Shown here in pieces: positions 62,812-64,000 of a DNA stretch of 64,000 nucleotides (positions are counted from its first letter, which is position 1; each line of letters begins with the position of its first letter). Below the pieces are notes generated by a model. The model did not search any database and was not told the DNA's origin. It worked only from the letters and a program-made list of their open reading frames with translations. The stretch lies in assembly GCF_000814005.1 (NCBI RefSeq), contig NZ_JWLK01000001.1:124001-188000 (forward strand), given 5' to 3'. A program made the translations under genes and the position numbers. The stretch is from Ruegeria sp. ANG-S4 (GTDB lineage: Bacteria > Pseudomonadota > Alphaproteobacteria > Rhodobacterales > Rhodobacteraceae).

Positions 62812-63183
62812 ATGAGCAGACCAGATACGTTCTTCAATTTCGCCGACCTCAGCAAAGGCATCGCCCGGACGCTCGCACCCGGTATAGAAACGCGCGTTTT
62901 TCCGGGGGAACAGGCCATGTTCTCGGTCGTGAGCTTTGAGCCATTTAGCGAAGGATCAATCCACGCACATCCGGAAGAACAATGGGGTGTCCTTCTCGAA
63001 GGAAGCGGCGTTCGCCTGCAGGATGGTGTCGAGGTTCCGGTTGAAAGCGGTGACTTCTGGCTCACGCCAGGTGGGATTGCGCATGGATTTCGCGCAGGGG
63101 CAGATGGCGCGAGAGTGCTGGATGTTTTTGCGCCCCCACGTGCGGCCTATCGCAAGGCCGGGTCCGGTTTTGCCGCCGAATAG
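62812..63183 (+). CDS. Cupin domain-containing protein
   Basis: A 123-residue single-cupin protein. The metal motif 1 is EGSIHAHPEEQWGVLLEGSG (HxH...E) and motif 2 is PGGIAHGFRAG (G-x-x-x-H). It follows the RraA-like gene by 26 bases on the same strand, so it is probably the third gene of the operon. Enzyme (isomerase, dioxygenase) or binding protein; not decided. Confidence 0.87.
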   Translation: MSRPDTFFNFADLSKGIARTLAPGIETRVFPGEQAMFSVVSFEPFSEGSIHAHPEEQWGVLLEGSGVRLQDGVEVPVESGDFWLTPGGIAHGFRAGADGARVLDVFAPPRAAYRKAGSGFAAE

Positions 63184-63270
63184 CGTGGCGACAGAGAAAC
63201 GCTGGATGTGCGGAACAAACTGAATTGCTCCGGGGGAACAAGGCCATTCAAACGGAGCCTATTCGGCGCT

Positions 63271-64000
63271 TCACCAGCGGTGATACCTATCAGAGCCCTC
63301 ATTGGCTGCACTGTTTCGGTTGTTGTCAGCACGGTTTTCGATCCGCTCCCAGCACCAGCTGATCAAAAACGCCAAACAACCAACAATTGCGATAACGATT
63401 GCCGCTGCCTCAATCCGAAACACGGCTGACTCGATTGTGGGTGCCGTGACCAAAAGCGTGGCGATTGTAAAGAACATCGCTGTCCAGATTGTGTTGCCGC
63501 CTATTCTGTGAACCCCGAATACAGCGGCAGCAAAACCCAGTACGACCAGAAATTTGTGTGACAGTCCGCTGAATTCCAGCCCGATGGCGATGAAGGAACC
63601 AAGCGCGACGCCCACCCCGAACCGCGCTGCAGCATCGGGAACCTTTTGTAAGGGAGCCAATACGCGGAACACGAAGAGAAAAGACAGCCAGTAGGATTTT
63701 TGGTTTCCGATCAAATGCGCAAGGAATGATGTCAAAGCCAGGCCTGCAAGTAAAAACACCCAGACCGACAGCGCCCCCTTCAACGACATCGGTGGCCGGT
63801 TTGCTGCCCCGGCCAAATTCAGTCGCACACTTAGAAGGCCCCCGACGACGGCAGTCACGACGAACATCAGGACCAGAAAGGCCGTCCGTTCATCCGGGGC
63901 GATCAACAGGTACAGAAGCAACCCGTTCAACGCCGGGATTGTAGCAAAACCTCCGTTTGTGTGACCTTCAATCGCAGCCCAGCTGATCAGAACGAAGCCG
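63271..64000 (-). CDS. FUSC family-like membrane protein (partial, N-terminus beyond window)
   Basis: A minus-strand frame open to the right edge, so the N-terminal end is missing; the visible 242 residues contain about seven to eight helices in the pattern of the FUSC/aromatic acid exporter family (LTSFLAHLIGNQKSYWLSFL, then RFGVGVALGSFIAIGLEFSG). A TTG at 63930 could start a shorter protein, but homologous-looking residues continue upstream (FVLISWAAIEGHTNGGFATI). Likely exports aromatic or other toxic acids (family knowledge, weak). Confidence 0.65.
   Translation of the reverse strand, partial: GFVLISWAAIEGHTNGGFATIPALNGLLLYLLIAPDERTAFLVLMFVVTAVVGGLLSVRLNLAGAANRPPMSLKGALSVWVFLLAGLALTSFLAHLIGNQKSYWLSFLFVFRVLAPLQKVPDAAARFGVGVALGSFIAIGLEFSGLSHKFLVVLGFAAAVFGVHRIGGNTIWTAMFFTIATLLVTAPTIESAVFRIEAAAIVIAIVGCLAFLISWCWERIENRADNNRNSAANEGSDRYHRW

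Overview
The window reads as chromosomal DNA of a marine alphaproteobacterium, most likely Rhodobacterales (Roseobacter group). This is an inference from the gene families present (DUF1194, DUF427, DUF6653, YdeI-type, bactofilin, a TAXI solute-binding protein, many LysR regulators), moderate GC, many short operons with small gaps, and degraded intergenic repeats. I see no rRNA, tRNA, CRISPR array or intact transposase. Almost all genes are accessory: detoxification, transport, redox and regulation.

Layout. 0-5 kb: a partial AraC regulator divergent from an epimerase plus flavin monooxygenase pair, a secreted DUF1194 protein and a DedA gene relic. 5-11 kb: an RND efflux pump with its adaptor, a hydrolase and a small membrane protein. 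11-16.4 kb: AsmA-like protein, then a copper module (CopD-like, Tat-exported multicopper oxidase, MerR regulator). 16.4-31 kb: a divergent PanB paralogue with a methyltransferase, hydrolases, a peptide-type ABC binding protein with a divergent LysR, two YdeI-family proteins, SDR, lactonase-like MBL protein, aminotransferase, DUF427-UbiB pair, and a membrane operon (DUF393, ICMT-like, DUF4149).

31-46 kb is the most island-like part. A gene-poor stretch holds an AbrB gene relic and a ~195-bp miniature element with three direct and three inverted copies of a GTGCAAAnTTATGGGCG motif. A diverged copy of the element lies ~11 kb away in the same orientation. Between and just beyond them is a block of electrophile/quinone-type functions: GlxA-type regulator, methyltransferase, flavin monooxygenase, old yellow enzyme, and two similar LysR modules (aldo/keto reductase-VOC-small membrane protein; antibiotic-biosynthesis-type monooxygenase-MDR oxidoreductase-VOC).

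46-64 kb: two haloalkane dehalogenases. One (47224-48129) lies near an MBL hydrolase. The other (58299-59216) closely resembles DhlA of Xanthobacter, lacks the DhlA cap insertion, and is read from a promoter overlapped by two identical 12-bp sites next to a divergent TetR gene. Also here: an unusual membrane-anchored TAXI protein, an SLC13 permease, LysE and DMT transporters, a bactofilin, a lytic transglycosylase, an Lrp regulator divergent from a hydrolase-RraA-cupin operon, and a partial FUSC-type membrane protein at the right edge.
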